DNA of 64,000 bases from Sphingobacteriaceae bacterium (GTDB taxonomy: Bacteria > Bacteroidota > Bacteroidia > Sphingobacteriales > Sphingobacteriaceae), in NCBI GenBank assembly GCA_947460875.1, contig CANHGR010000001.1, positions 1 through 64,000 of the forward strand, read 5' to 3'. The position numbers were made by a program, and so were the translations under genes. The notes below the pieces were generated by a model. The model was given only the letters and a program-made list of their open reading frames with translations. It was not told where the DNA came from and did not search any database. This document shows positions 1-9,179 of the stretch, piece by piece (the first letter of the stretch is position 1; every line of letters begins with the position of its first letter).

Positions 1-957
1 GATAAAATTTTAGGATTTGATCTTGCTCATGGCGGGCACCTTACGCATGGCTCACCGGTTAATTTTTCAGGAAAGCTTTACCAGCCTTTTTTTTATGGCG
101 TAGATCGTGAGAGCGGTCTCATTGACTATAAAAAGCTGGAGGAAGTGGCATTGAAAGAAAAACCTAAGATGATTATTTGCGGTGCCTCCGCATACTCTAG
201 AGATTGGGATTATAAATTTATTCGCGCTGTTGCCGATGAAATCGGAGCATTGGTTTTAGCCGATATTTCACATCCGGCGGGCTTGATCGCAAGAGGGCTT
301 TTAGATGATCCACTTCCTCATTGTCATGTTGTGACTACCACTACCCATAAAACCCTAAGAGGTCCACGAGGCGGAATGATTATGCTGGGAAAGGATTTTG
401 AAAATCCATTCGGATTAGCCACTCCTAAAGGTGAACTCAAAAAAATCTCTTCTTTGTTGGACATGGGAGTGTTCCCTGGTACTCAGGGCGGTCCTTTAGA
501 GCATATTATTGCTGCGAAAGCAATCGCCTTCGGCGAGGCGTTAAGTGATTCTTATTTGAAATATATTGTTCAAGTGAAGAAGAATGCGGCAGCAATGGCA
601 GCAGCACTTGTCAATCTTAATTACAAAATTATTTCGGGAGGAACGGATAATCACCTGATGTTAATTGACCTTCGAAATAAAAATATTACCGGAAAAGTGG
701 CCGAAGCTGCACTTGGAATAGCTGACATTACGGTTAATAAAAATATGGTTCCTTTTGACGATAAATCGCCATTTGTAACTTCAGGGATTAGGGTAGGGAC
801 AGCGGCAATTACCAGCAGAGGCTTGAAAGAGAAGCATATGGAGAAAATTGTGGAGATGATTGATGCCGTTATTAGCAATCCTGAGGATGAAGCAAGTTTA
901 AAGAAGATAAGTAAGAAGGTTAAGGCTATGATGGACGAGAATCCATTGTACAAATAG
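1..957 (+). CDS. glyA: Serine hydroxymethyltransferase, 5' end cut by window
   Basis: Cytosolic PLP enzyme that converts serine and tetrahydrofolate to glycine and methylene-tetrahydrofolate. The reading frame is open from base 1, so about the first 100 residues lie outside the window. The visible part begins just before the conserved [13 protein letters not shown] stretch. It carries the PLP-lysine motif [14 protein letters not shown], the [13 protein letters not shown] loop and the C-terminal [13 protein letters not shown] motif, then ends at TAG 955-957. An internal GTG at 145 lies mid-domain and is not the start. No frameshift is seen. The identification is very secure; only the missing N-terminus limits it. 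Confidence 0.97.
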   Translation, partial: DKILGFDLAHGGHLTHGSPVNFSGKLYQPFFYGVDRESGLIDYKKLEEVALKEKPKMIICGASAYSRDWDYKFIRAVADEIGALVLADISHPAGLIARGLLDDPLPHCHVVTTTTHKTLRGPRGGMIMLGKDFENPFGLATPKGELKKISSLLDMGVFPGTQGGPLEHIIAAKAIAFGEALSDSYLKYIVQVKKNAAAMAAALVNLNYKIISGGTDNHLMLIDLRNKNITGKVAEAALGIADITVNKNMVPFDDKSPFVTSGIRVGTAAITSRGLKEKHMEKIVEMIDAVISNPEDEASLKKISKKVKAMMDENPLYK

Positions 958-979
958 ACTCCTTTTTCGGCAAAAGAAA

Positions 980-1005
980 AGCTGGAAGCCCTTAGGCGAC
1001 CAGCT
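980..1005. terminator. Hairpin between convergent glyA and comF
   Basis: The stem AGCTGG (980-985) pairs with CCAGCT (1000-1005), and an inner GCC/GGC stem closes a CTTA loop. On the minus strand the hairpin is followed by a T-rich stretch (TTTCTTTT), so it could terminate transcripts arriving from comF. On the plus strand there is no U-tract. A second perfect palindrome with 9-base arms (1092-1100 and 1102-1110) sits directly after the comF stop. Between them lie long A and T runs (1047-1080). No gene was found in 958-1114. Confidence 0.4.
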
Positions 1006-1114
1006 CTTCACAAATTAACGCTCTCAGGTGTTTATACGGATTTTTAAAAAAAAGGTTACAACATTCAGCGTTTTTTTTGAGTTTTTATCTACAATTAGTT
1101 TAACTAATTGATAA

Positions 1115-1813
1115 TCAATTGGTAAAAGCGATCGTTGCGACGCTTATTTTTGTCCCGGTTACCTCCAAGAGTTTTAAACTACAAGCTTCAATGGTAGCAC
1201 CTGTAGTCATAACATCATCAACTAATAATATGTGCTTTCCTTCCAGGAAGTCTGGTTTACTGACCTCAAAAACATTTTTTATATTTTCATATCTGGAGTA
1301 GCGGGATTTTTTGGTTTGCGTTTCGGTTTGGATTGCTCGTTTTAGTACATCGTCATGCATAGGAATATTCAGAGACATTGACAATCCTTTGGCAAAAAAG
1401 TCGCTTTGATTATATCCCCGTATTCGTTGTCTTTTTTCATGCAGCGGAACCGGGATAATGAGATCGATTTCAGTATATTGTTTTGATTGCATAAGGGCAT
1501 GGCCGCACATTTCGCCAAGCCGTAAACCAACATCCGTTCTATTGTTGTATTTGAGCTCATGCAGAAGGTTTTGCACTTTTGATCCCTTGTGAAAATAAAG
1601 AAAGGCAGTTGCATTAATGAAGGGCACGCGCCCCCATAGTTGTCGAGCTACCCGATTATCACTTTCAAGATGAAAGTTCGTATAAGGTAAATGATAAATA
1701 CAGTTAGTGCAAATAACTAACTCGTTTTTTACTAATGTTTCGTTACACGCCGGGCAGATTTCCGGAAAAAACAGTGAAAAGAAATCTTCCAGGTAGCTAT
1801 AAATCACGTTCAT
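1115..1813 (-). CDS. comF: ComF-family phosphoribosyltransferase-like protein
   Basis: A 232-residue ComF-type protein, a family tied to DNA uptake and transformation in competent bacteria, although its role in Bacteroidota is not established. The N-terminus has a zinc-ribbon-like pair of CxxC motifs (Cys20/Cys23 and Cys35/Cys38). The C-terminal half is a PRTase fold with the PRPP loop LLVDDVMTTGAT near residues 195-206 and the family signature RGYNQSDFFAKGL. Length is normal for the family. The ATG start at 1813 lies 40 bases from the rlmN stop on the same strand, so the two may be co-transcribed. Biochemical activity is unproven for the family. Confidence 0.9.
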   Translation of the reverse strand: MNVIYSYLEDFFSLFFPEICPACNETLVKNELVICTNCIYHLPYTNFHLESDNRVARQLWGRVPFINATAFLYFHKGSKVQNLLHELKYNNRTDVGLRLGEMCGHALMQSKQYTEIDLIIPVPLHEKRQRIRGYNQSDFFAKGLSMSLNIPMHDDVLKRAIQTETQTKKSRYSRYENIKNVFEVSKPDFLEGKHILLVDDVMTTGATIEACSLKLLEVTGTKISVATIAFTN

Positions 1814-1852
1814 CTTTTTGTTTTTAAGAGAGCGTGAATTTTTGAATGGGGG

Positions 1853-2899
1853 TTAATTTTCTTTTATCGCCAGCTGGCCACAAGCGGCGTCTATATCTTT
1901 TCCTCTGCTTCGTCGGATATTTGTTCTAATTCCTTGTTTTAGAAGGTAACTAGCAAATGCCTCCGTTTTATCTTCGCGCGCGTTTTCAAAGGATGCGAAT
2001 GAAATTGGATTATACTCAATGATGTTAACCTTACATGGAATATGTTTGCAAAATCTGGCTAACTCTGCTGCATCTTGCAATTGGTCATTGAAATCGTTAA
2101 ATATAATGTACTCATAGGTGACGGGATTTTTGGTTTTAGCAAAATAATACTTCAATGCTTCTGAAAGTGCTTTTAGAGAATTTTGTTCGTTGATTGGCAT
2201 AATCTCGTTTCTCTTTTGGTCGTTAGCAGCATGTAGAGAAAGCGCGAGATTGAATTTGACCTTGTCGTCGCCGAGTTTTTTAATCATTTTCGCAATTCCT
2301 GCGGTCGAAACGGTAATTCTTTTTGCAGCCATGTTAAGGCCCTGTTCCGATGTAATATAATCAATTGATTGAATGACATTTGCGTAATTGAGTAAGGGCT
2401 CACCCATCCCCATATAGACGATGTTCGATAATGGTTGCCCGTATCTCTCTCGCGATTGCTGATCGATCAGAACTACCTGATCATAAATCTCGCCCGGATC
2501 AAGGTTGCGCTTTCGATCCATATAGCCTGTTGCACAGAATTTGCAGGTAAGACTACATCCCACTTGTGAACTCACACAAGCAGTCATTCGTTCATCTGCC
2601 GGAATTAAAACGCCTTCAATGATGTTTCCGTCGTAGAGCCTGAACGTATTTTTGATTGTTTTATCAGCGCTGTATTGTGATTGGTCAAGGGTGGCAGGGT
2701 GGATATTAAAATTATCTTTAAGTTTCTCTCTAAGTGACTTCGATAAGTTATTCATTTCATCGAAACTTCTTGCAGATTTGTTCCACAACCAGTTAGAAAC
2801 CTGTTTCGCTCTGAAGGCTAGCTCTCCTTTACCAAGGAGATACTGTTGAAGTTCATCGAAGGTGATATTTCTTATATCTATTTTCTTTGCAGCGATCAT
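1853..2899 (-). CDS. rlmN: Dual-specificity 23S rRNA/tRNA adenine C2 methyltransferase RlmN
   Basis: Radical-SAM methyltransferase that methylates C2 of A2503 in 23S rRNA and, in the family, A37 of some tRNAs. The 348 residues have the normal length. The radical-SAM cluster motif is at Cys115, Cys119 and Cys122 (CSLTCKFC). The GMGEPLLNYANV motif follows, and Cys340 near the C-terminus (DIDAACGQL) is the likely methyl-carrying or resolving cysteine. The ATG start at 2899 fits the usual N-terminus. A TAnnTTTG box ends only five bases before it, suggesting a very short leader. Confidence 0.97.
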   Translation of the reverse strand: MIAAKKIDIRNITFDELQQYLLGKGELAFRAKQVSNWLWNKSARSFDEMNNLSKSLREKLKDNFNIHPATLDQSQYSADKTIKNTFRLYDGNIIEGVLIPADERMTACVSSQVGCSLTCKFCATGYMDRKRNLDPGEIYDQVVLIDQQSRERYGQPLSNIVYMGMGEPLLNYANVIQSIDYITSEQGLNMAAKRITVSTAGIAKMIKKLGDDKVKFNLALSLHAANDQKRNEIMPINEQNSLKALSEALKYYFAKTKNPVTYEYIIFNDFNDQLQDAAELARFCKHIPCKVNIIEYNPISFASFENAREDKTEAFASYLLKQGIRTNIRRSRGKDIDAACGQLAIKEN

Positions 2900-2904
2900 C
2901 TTTA

Positions 2905-2912
2905 CAAAGTTA
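2905..2912 (-). promoter_or_regulatory. Candidate -7 box for rlmN
   Basis: TAACTTTG on the minus strand matches the Bacteroidota -7 consensus TAnnTTTG exactly. Only TAAAG separates it from the rlmN ATG, so a transcript from it would have almost no leader. No clear -33 TTG was found at the expected distance, which lowers confidence. Confidence 0.4.
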
Positions 2913-3052
2913 CCGATTTCTTTTCTTTTTGAATTTCATTTGTCAGCAAATCACTTTTTGAGCTCGATAGGAGTAGCTCAGAAAAAATTGTCCTTGCCAT
3001 AGCAAAGCCATATCTTGTCAAATTAATCCGAATGTCTGATTATTAATAGATC

Positions 3053-4225
3053 ATGAGAAAATTTTCAGCAGATTATATTTTTCCGGTTTCATCAGATCCA
3101 ATTACTGATGGAGTCGTCGCTGTCGATGACGATGGAACAATAATAGGGCTATATGCTAGAGATAGTTTACTTATTCCAGAAGGAGCAGTTGAAAATCTAA
3201 AAGGGATAATCGTGCCTGGTTTTGTAAATTCACACTGCCACCTAGAATTGTCACACCTAAAAAATAAGATAGCGAAAGACCAAACGCTCATCCCTTTTAT
3301 CAAGGAAGTTATCGAAAAAAGATATTCCGTTACTGAAGACTACGAAGCTGCAATGCGAGATGCAGACACAACGATGACTCAAAATGGCATCGTTGCGGTA
3401 GGAGATATCTCTAATACTGACGTTTCAATAAATACAAAAGCTTCGAGCACCATACATTATCACACCTACGTAGAAGTTTTTTGTTTTAATCCTGAAAAAG
3501 TAACCGAAACTCTAAATAAAGGGATTGAACTAAAAAGGAAGTTCGAGCCCCTGCCGGTTTCTATAGTCCCACACGCGCCCTATTCCGTGTGCAAAGATCT
3601 TTTTAAAAAGATCTTTGCCTTAGAAAATACTGAAGAAAATTTTTTGTCTATACATAACCAAGAAAGCGACGAAGAAAATAAATTTTACTGCGATAAATCA
3701 GGAGACTTTGTTGAGTTTTACAAAGATTTAAAGTACGATATCGAATTTTTTAAGCCTCAGGCAAGTAGTTCTATCCAGAGCATTGTGCCGCTCATGCGCG
3801 ATAGGCAACGTATTATGCTAGTGCATAATACATACACAAGTCAAAAGGATCTATACTTTGTAAGGCGGTTTAATAAAGATATCACATGGTGTTTTTGTCC
3901 AAATGCTAATTTTTTTATTGAAAGAAGATTGCCAAAGATCGATATGTTTTTAAAAAATGATTTTAACATCACTTTAGGTACCGACAGTCTGGCATCAAAT
4001 GATGAGCTGTGTATTTTATCTGAATTAAAAGCTGTTCATGCTCATGATCCGGGATTATCGTTTACCAAAACAATTGCTTGGGCTACACTCAATGGGGCTA
4101 GATTTTTGTCTATAGACGACCGTTTTGGAAGCATTGAAAAAGGTAAAAGACCAGGATTAAATTTAATATCAGATACTATCGGACTTGAACTTTCAAAAAA
4201 ATCAAGCGTTAAAAAGTTGATTTAA
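3053..4225 (+). CDS. Amidohydrolase family protein (possible aminodeoxyfutalosine deaminase)
   Basis: A 390-residue metal-dependent hydrolase of the COG0402 (cytosine deaminase/TrzF/MqnF-like) group. Visible metal and catalytic elements are the HCH motif (His61, His63 in NSHCHLELSH), the PHAPYSV strand, LSIHNQES with an adjacent acidic patch, LVHNT, and the GTDSLASND aspartate motif. Such enzymes deaminate purine-like or s-triazine substrates. In Bacteroidota, close relatives are annotated as aminodeoxyfutalosine deaminases of the futalosine menaquinone route, which would suit this protein, but the substrate cannot be read from sequence. It is divergent from rlmN and followed after 44 bases by the flavoprotein gene. 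Start ATG 3053; no better upstream start. Confidence 0.8.
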   Translation: MRKFSADYIFPVSSDPITDGVVAVDDDGTIIGLYARDSLLIPEGAVENLKGIIVPGFVNSHCHLELSHLKNKIAKDQTLIPFIKEVIEKRYSVTEDYEAAMRDADTTMTQNGIVAVGDISNTDVSINTKASSTIHYHTYVEVFCFNPEKVTETLNKGIELKRKFEPLPVSIVPHAPYSVCKDLFKKIFALENTEENFLSIHNQESDEENKFYCDKSGDFVEFYKDLKYDIEFFKPQASSSIQSIVPLMRDRQRIMLVHNTYTSQKDLYFVRRFNKDITWCFCPNANFFIERRLPKIDMFLKNDFNITLGTDSLASNDELCILSELKAVHAHDPGLSFTKTIAWATLNGARFLSIDDRFGSIEKGKRPGLNLISDTIGLELSKKSSVKKLI

Positions 4226-4269
4226 TCGCTTCTTTTTTGTTCATGTGCTTGTAAAAGTCCAATTTTACC

Positions 4270-5217
4270 ATGGTGAATCTAATCAACAATCTTTTTGGAA
4301 TAAAATATCCAATAGTTCAAGCCGGCATGGTTTGGTGCAGTGGTTGGGAATTAGCTTCAGCGGTTTCTGAGGCGGGTGGATTAGGTTTGATCGGAGCTGG
4401 ATCGATGTATCCGGAGGTGTTGAGAAGTCATATCAGAAAGTGCCGAGCAGCAACGTCAAATTCTTTTGGAGTAAATATTCCTCTTTCATGCCCGGATATT
4501 AAAGAACTTATGACTGTGATTGTCAAGGAAAATGTCAAAATAGTATTTACTTCTGCCGGCAACCCCATGCTGTGGACAGATTTTCTTAAAGATCATGGCA
4601 TTTGTGTAGCTCATGTGGTCTCAAATACCACGTTCGCACGTAAAGCAGAAGATGCTGGAGTCCATGCAATTGTTGCAGAAGGCTTCGAAGCAGGCGGGCA
4701 TAATGGCCGGGAAGAAACAGCGACGATGTGTCTTGTTCCCATGGTGTGCAAATCCGTTTCCGTTCCGGTATTAGCAGCCGGTGGTATTGGTTGCGGTAGA
4801 GGAATGCTTGCCGCGATGGCATTAGGCGCAGAAGGAGTGCAAATTGGGTCGAGATTTGCCGCCTCCTTAGAATCGTCCGCCCATGCTGCCTTCAAAAGGG
4901 CAATTGTAAATGCGGCAGAAGGCGATACTAAGTTGAGTATGAAAAAGTTGATGCCGGTAAGACTACTCCGCAATAGTTTTTTTGAAAAAGTGCAGCTGCT
5001 TGAAGGCAATGGTGCAAGCCGCGAAGAATTAATCAATTTGCTTGGAAAGTCTCGAGCAAAGAAAGGCATGTTTGAGGGTGATTTGGAAGGAGGTGAACTT
5101 GAAATCGGACAAGTTTCTGCAGCAATCGATTCGATAAAACCTGCTGCTGCTATCTTAGAAGAGATTTATAGAGATTTTTTAGAAGTGAAAAAGGATATCA
5201 GTAAATTAGATTTTTGA
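4270..5217 (+). CDS. Nitronate monooxygenase / 2-nitropropane dioxygenase-like flavoprotein
   Basis: A 315-residue FMN-dependent TIM-barrel enzyme of the NMO/FabK superfamily. Seen in the sequence: an N-terminal YPIVQAGM motif, VAEGFEAGGHNG with the probable catalytic His144, the AAGGIGCGRGM phosphate-binding segment and the GAEGVQIGSRF strand. Family members oxidise alkyl nitronates; FabK relatives reduce enoyl-ACP. The AGGH histidine favours an NMO-like chemistry, but neither substrate is proven. The stop (5215-5217) is one base from the acylphosphatase ATG, so the two genes are translationally coupled. Confidence 0.85.
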   Translation: MVNLINNLFGIKYPIVQAGMVWCSGWELASAVSEAGGLGLIGAGSMYPEVLRSHIRKCRAATSNSFGVNIPLSCPDIKELMTVIVKENVKIVFTSAGNPMLWTDFLKDHGICVAHVVSNTTFARKAEDAGVHAIVAEGFEAGGHNGREETATMCLVPMVCKSVSVPVLAAGGIGCGRGMLAAMALGAEGVQIGSRFAASLESSAHAAFKRAIVNAAEGDTKLSMKKLMPVRLLRNSFFEKVQLLEGNGASREELINLLGKSRAKKGMFEGDLEGGELEIGQVSAAIDSIKPAAAILEEIYRDFLEVKKDISKLDF

Positions 5218-5218
5218 C

Positions 5219-5503
5219 ATGAAACATCTTGATATAATCGTTGAGGGAAAAGTGCAGGGCGTGTTTTTCAGAGCTGCCACCAAGGCTGTTGCGGATCAGT
5301 TGGGTGTTAAAGGCTTCGTAAAAAATTTGGCCAACGGGACAGTTTATATTGAAGCTGAAGGGGATGATTTTTCGCTGGATTCATTAATAGAATGGTGCAG
5401 GCAAGGACCAGAAAGGTCTGTGGTTGAAAAAGTCTCGAGTGCTGAGGCTGAACTGAAAAACTATCGTAATTTTGAAGTATTGAAGAAGAACTTTTTATGG
5501 TAA
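5219..5503 (+). CDS. acyP: Acylphosphatase
   Basis: A 94-residue cytosolic acylphosphatase that hydrolyses carboxyl-phosphate bonds. The signature VEGKVQGVFFR places the phosphate-binding Arg18, and VKGFVKNLANGTV places the catalytic Asn36. The GDD..LDSLIEWCRQGP segment is typical of the second half of the fold. Length is standard. It follows the flavoprotein gene with a one-base gap. Metabolic context does not identify a particular substrate. Confidence 0.95.
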   Translation: MKHLDIIVEGKVQGVFFRAATKAVADQLGVKGFVKNLANGTVYIEAEGDDFSLDSLIEWCRQGPERSVVEKVSSAEAELKNYRNFEVLKKNFLW

Positions 5504-5531
5504 CATTTTTAAACTATAATCTTAGTTAATT

Positions 5532-7034
5532 TTGTCCTCCATTAAGACTTTTGCGGGTCAGACTGCTGTATATGGAATAAGCACCATTCTCGCTAGAGTG
5601 CTTAACTTTCTCCTTACGCCTTTGTATGTTTTGGTTTATCCGGCTAAAATCTATGGCATTTTTACTTATATGTATAGTTGGGCATCGATGGTCAATGCTG
5701 TTCTTGCATTCGGGATGGAAACCACGTTTTTTCGCTACCTAAACAAACATGAAGATAGAAAAAATAGAGTCTATAATAATGCATTTCTTGCGATAGCAGC
5801 CCTTTGTGTCGTCTTTCTAACTTTTACAATACTCTTTTTAGATGATATAGCTTTTTTGTTACAGGATGATTCGGGGGTGATTCGCGCTGACTATCGGCAT
5901 TATGTAAAGTATTTTATATACATTCTAATTGCTGATGCACTTGCGGTGATTCCCTTTGCTAAGATTAGAGCTGAAGGTAAGCCTTATCGCTACGCAAAAA
6001 TTAAGTTTATTAACATTGGAATTTTTGTATCTCTAAATATTTTTTTCATTGTTATAATCCCATTAATTATTAAGAACCATTTGCCTGGCGAATCTTTTCT
6101 AATCGGGTGGTACAAAGAACAATGGATAGGATATGTTTTTATTTCTAATCTTTTGGCGAGCGTTTTTACCCTCCTCATGCTGCTGCCTGAACTTTTGAGC
6201 CTTAGCCTGGATTATGACAAAGAAATAGTTAAGGACATGTTCCTTTACAGTTTCCCTGTACTAGTAGCTAACATTTCTTTTATCATTAATGAGAATATAG
6301 ATAAGCTGTTCTTAAAGCACCTTCTGCCTCCGCAAATCGCTGACACAGAATTAGGGATATACGGCGCGTGTTGTAAGATCGCGATTTTCCTCAGCATATT
6401 TGTGCAAGCATTTAGGCTGGGCGCCGAACCTTTTTTCTTTAATCATTCAAAAAACAAGGATTCTGTACTAACGTATGCAAAGATCATGAACTACTTCGTA
6501 ATTGGAGTTTGTGTGATCTTTGTTGCATTGGTCGTGAACATAGAAATTCTTAAATTTTTTATAAAAGGTAGCGACGCCCAGCAACTTGTCTATTGGTCGG
6601 GCCTTAAGGTAGTGCCAATTTTACTGTTTGGTTATGTAAGCCTCGGTATCTACATGAATCTTTCTATCTGGTATAAATTATCCGATCAAACCCGTTATGG
6701 CTTGTATATATCTGTTATCGGTGCGTTAATTACAGTCGGTCTTAATATCATTTTTATTCCAAAGTATAGTTATATGGCCGCCGCTTGGGTTTCTTTAATC
6801 ACTTACACGGCCATGATGGTGATGTCGTACGTCCTTGGCCAAAAAAATTATCCCATACCATATAATCTTAGAAAAAATCTATTATATCTTTTTTCATCAG
6901 TAATTATCGTTATAATATCTTTTATTATATTTAACAGAGACCTTGTTGTAGGCAATCTGCTTTTAATATTGTTTGCTTCTGTTGCCTTTTATGTCGAACG
7001 CAAGGAATTAATAATGCTATTTAAAGAGAAATGA
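5532..7034 (+). CDS. Polysaccharide/oligosaccharide flippase-like membrane protein (MOP superfamily)
   Basis: A 500-residue polytopic inner-membrane protein of the PST/MATE-like lipid-linked oligosaccharide flippase group. The N-terminus ([15 protein letters not shown]) is typical of the Bacteroidota members found beside dut. Many hydrophobic helices run to the C-terminus, with a soluble loop near residues 265-285. The start is TTG at 5532, chosen because the following residues match the family N-terminus and no ATG lies near. That TTG also lies inside a perfect TAATTTTG box (5527-5534). The gene overlaps dut by four bases (ATGA). The exported glycan is unknown. Confidence 0.85.
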   Translation: MSSIKTFAGQTAVYGISTILARVLNFLLTPLYVLVYPAKIYGIFTYMYSWASMVNAVLAFGMETTFFRYLNKHEDRKNRVYNNAFLAIAALCVVFLTFTILFLDDIAFLLQDDSGVIRADYRHYVKYFIYILIADALAVIPFAKIRAEGKPYRYAKIKFINIGIFVSLNIFFIVIIPLIIKNHLPGESFLIGWYKEQWIGYVFISNLLASVFTLLMLLPELLSLSLDYDKEIVKDMFLYSFPVLVANISFIINENIDKLFLKHLLPPQIADTELGIYGACCKIAIFLSIFVQAFRLGAEPFFFNHSKNKDSVLTYAKIMNYFVIGVCVIFVALVVNIEILKFFIKGSDAQQLVYWSGLKVVPILLFGYVSLGIYMNLSIWYKLSDQTRYGLYISVIGALITVGLNIIFIPKYSYMAAAWVSLITYTAMMVMSYVLGQKNYPIPYNLRKNLLYLFSSVIIVIISFIIFNRDLVVGNLLLILFASVAFYVERKELIMLFKEK

Positions 7035-7465
7035 TAATTAATGTCATTAATAAGTCGGGCAATTTGTTGCCCTCGTATGAGACTGCTTCGTCTGCGGGCA
7101 TGGACCTTAGGGCGTATCTTCCAGAAGGTGATGTAATTTTAAAGCCTATGGAACGTTATTTAATTCCAACAGGTTTGTATATCGAGATCCCTGTAGGATA
7201 CGAGGCTCAAGTACGCCCAAGAAGTGGATTGGCGCTAAAATATGGGATAACGATTTTAAATTCGCCCGGAACCATTGACGCAGATTACAGGGGCGAGATA
7301 AAAGTGCTTCTCGTCAATTTTTCCGCTTCTGACTTCAGTATTATAAACGGTGATCGTATCGCTCAAATGATCGTAGCAAGGCATGAGCAGGTTGCTTGGA
7401 ATGAAGTAGAGCATCTGGGCGAAACAGCCCGCGGTGCTGGCGGATATGGCCATACTGGAATTTAA
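7031..7465 (+). CDS. dut: Deoxyuridine 5'-triphosphate nucleotidohydrolase
   Basis: A 144-residue trimeric dUTPase that hydrolyses dUTP to dUMP and pyrophosphate. All five family motifs are visible in order: [35 protein letters not shown] and the glycine-rich [10 protein letters not shown] tail. The tail has His in place of the usual Ser in GST/GSS, a mild variation. The ATG overlaps the flippase stop, and the next gene begins one base after the dut stop, so it is part of a tightly packed operon. Confidence 0.97.
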   Translation: MIINVINKSGNLLPSYETASSAGMDLRAYLPEGDVILKPMERYLIPTGLYIEIPVGYEAQVRPRSGLALKYGITILNSPGTIDADYRGEIKVLLVNFSASDFSIINGDRIAQMIVARHEQVAWNEVEHLGETARGAGGYGHTGI

Positions 7466-7466
7466 A

Positions 7467-9179
7467 ATGAATAAAATAGTCATTTTTTGTATCGTAATGC
7501 TGGTAGGTTTGATGTGCTTTGCACAAAGACCTAAACTATCTACTCAAGTAAAAGGCCTTAATTTTGAAGATAGCACCAGGATAACGGCACTGTTCTTTGC
7601 CGGATTAAGACAAAAGACAATTCAAAACTTTCAACAGTCGGCGAACAACTTTAAGGAGATATTAGCAATTGATCCTGAAAATGATCCTGCATTGCATGAA
7701 TTGGCGAACATCTACTACCTGCAGAACCTATATACAGAAGCAGAACGTTTAGCAAAACAGGCAATAAGCTTAAAGCCTGAGAACGAGTGGTATTGGGTGC
7801 TTTTGGGAGATATATATCAGAAAAGCAACAATTTTCCACGCTTAACCGAGGTCTTTGATAGTCTTATAAAAATTGCCCCGAAAAAAGAAGACTATTATTA
7901 CAATAAAGCAGCAGCGCTTTTAGCCCAAAATAAGGTCGAAGATGCCCTACTTGTCTATACTGAAATTGAAAAGAAATATGGACTAAGTGATGAGCTACTT
8001 AATGTAAGGCAGCAGATTTACCAGAGACAGGGTAAGATTGCAGGTGCAGCCGGAGAATTAGAGAAACTTGTGCAAAGTAAACCAACAGACGCGAGCAATT
8101 ACCTTGAACTTAGTCAGGTACATTTAAACGCCGGCGATAAAGATAAAGCATTGCAAATGCTATTAGCCGCTAAAAAAGCTGATCAGACAAGTGCATTGGT
8201 CAGCACAAAGTTAGCCGAATTGTATAGATCCTTAGGGATGAATGAGGAGGCCGCAGCAGAACTTAGATCTGCCTTTCAAAATCCGGCGATGGAGGTTGAA
8301 GTCAAAATCAGGGCATTGATGCTAATCTATGTTCAATCTGACCCAAAGTCAAAAGAGCAGGCCGTAGAGCTTGCGGCCATTCTAGTCCGAGTCCATCCTT
8401 CAAGTTCTAAAGTTCATGCTGTCTACGGCGATATACTCTTGCAAATCAATAAACTCTTGGAAGCGCAGAATTCATATAAGAAATCACTGGCATTGAATGA
8501 TCAAGATTATCTTATCTGGGAAAGTCTTCTTCGGATTGAATTGAATGAGTCTGATTTTGATGCAGCTATAAAAGATGGAGAAGAAGCATTGACTTTATTC
8601 CCTAGTCAGGCGGTAATCTATCTGTATACCGGGATGGCTTACATGGAGAAGAAAAATTATGAAAAGGCAGTTAGTTCCTTTAAGAATGCTGCGAGTTTAG
8701 AAACCGAAGATAAAGAAAGACAGGTGCAGATTTACACTGGCTTGGGCGATGCATATAATGGAATTAAATATTATAAGGAGTCGGACCTGGCTTACGAAAA
8801 AGCCCTGCAGCTTATGCCCGAAAATGTTTTTACCTTAAATAATTTTGCGTACAATCTTGCACTTCGTGGCGAAAATCTTCTTAAAGCAGAGCAAATGGCG
8901 CGGCGACTAAATGAGCTTGAAAACGATAGTCCTTCTTTCCAGGACACTTATGCATGGGTAATGTTCAAGCAAAAGAAGTTTAAAGAAGCACGCGCATTGA
9001 TCGAGAAAGCGGTGAAAGCAGGCAATTCCAGTGGAATTCAGCTTGAACATTATGGAGATATTCTGGCAAATCTTGGCGAAACGGATTTAGCAGTTCAGCA
9101 ATGGATAAAAGCCCGCAGCGCTGGATTGAAGTCAGAAAAATTGGAGCGGAAAATTAATGAAAAGAAGTATATTGAATAA
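7467..9179 (+). CDS. Secreted tetratricopeptide repeat protein
   Basis: A 570-residue protein with a Sec signal peptide (MNKIVIFCIVMLVGLMCFAQ, probable cleavage after CFA) and tandem TPR units over nearly its whole length, for example in the regions around residues 55-130, 195-270 and 345-470. Such proteins act as periplasmic or outer-membrane scaffolds. The ATG at 7467 was chosen over an in-frame upstream TTG at 7434, because the signal peptide starts there and it falls one base after the dut stop. The gene overlaps the following lipoprotein gene by 23 bases. Its partner in the envelope operon is unknown. Confidence 0.9.
   Translation: MNKIVIFCIVMLVGLMCFAQRPKLSTQVKGLNFEDSTRITALFFAGLRQKTIQNFQQSANNFKEILAIDPENDPALHELANIYYLQNLYTEAERLAKQAISLKPENEWYWVLLGDIYQKSNNFPRLTEVFDSLIKIAPKKEDYYYNKAAALLAQNKVEDALLVYTEIEKKYGLSDELLNVRQQIYQRQGKIAGAAGELEKLVQSKPTDASNYLELSQVHLNAGDKDKALQMLLAAKKADQTSALVSTKLAELYRSLGMNEEAAAELRSAFQNPAMEVEVKIRALMLIYVQSDPKSKEQAVELAAILVRVHPSSSKVHAVYGDILLQINKLLEAQNSYKKSLALNDQDYLIWESLLRIELNESDFDAAIKDGEEALTLFPSQAVIYLYTGMAYMEKKNYEKAVSSFKNAASLETEDKERQVQIYTGLGDAYNGIKYYKESDLAYEKALQLMPENVFTLNNFAYNLALRGENLLKAEQMARRLNELENDSPSFQDTYAWVMFKQKKFKEARALIEKAVKAGNSSGIQLEHYGDILANLGETDLAVQQWIKARSAGLKSEKLERKINEKKYIE

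Noticed and set aside
651-953. Minus-strand frame opposite glyA with hydrophobic segments
   Set aside because: It overlaps glyA completely and the hydrophobic look comes from the complement of glyA codons.
4611-5069. Long minus-strand frame inside the nitronate monooxygenase gene
   Set aside because: It is a mirror frame of a well-supported gene, has no family motifs and a Ser/Pro-rich composition typical of antisense frames.
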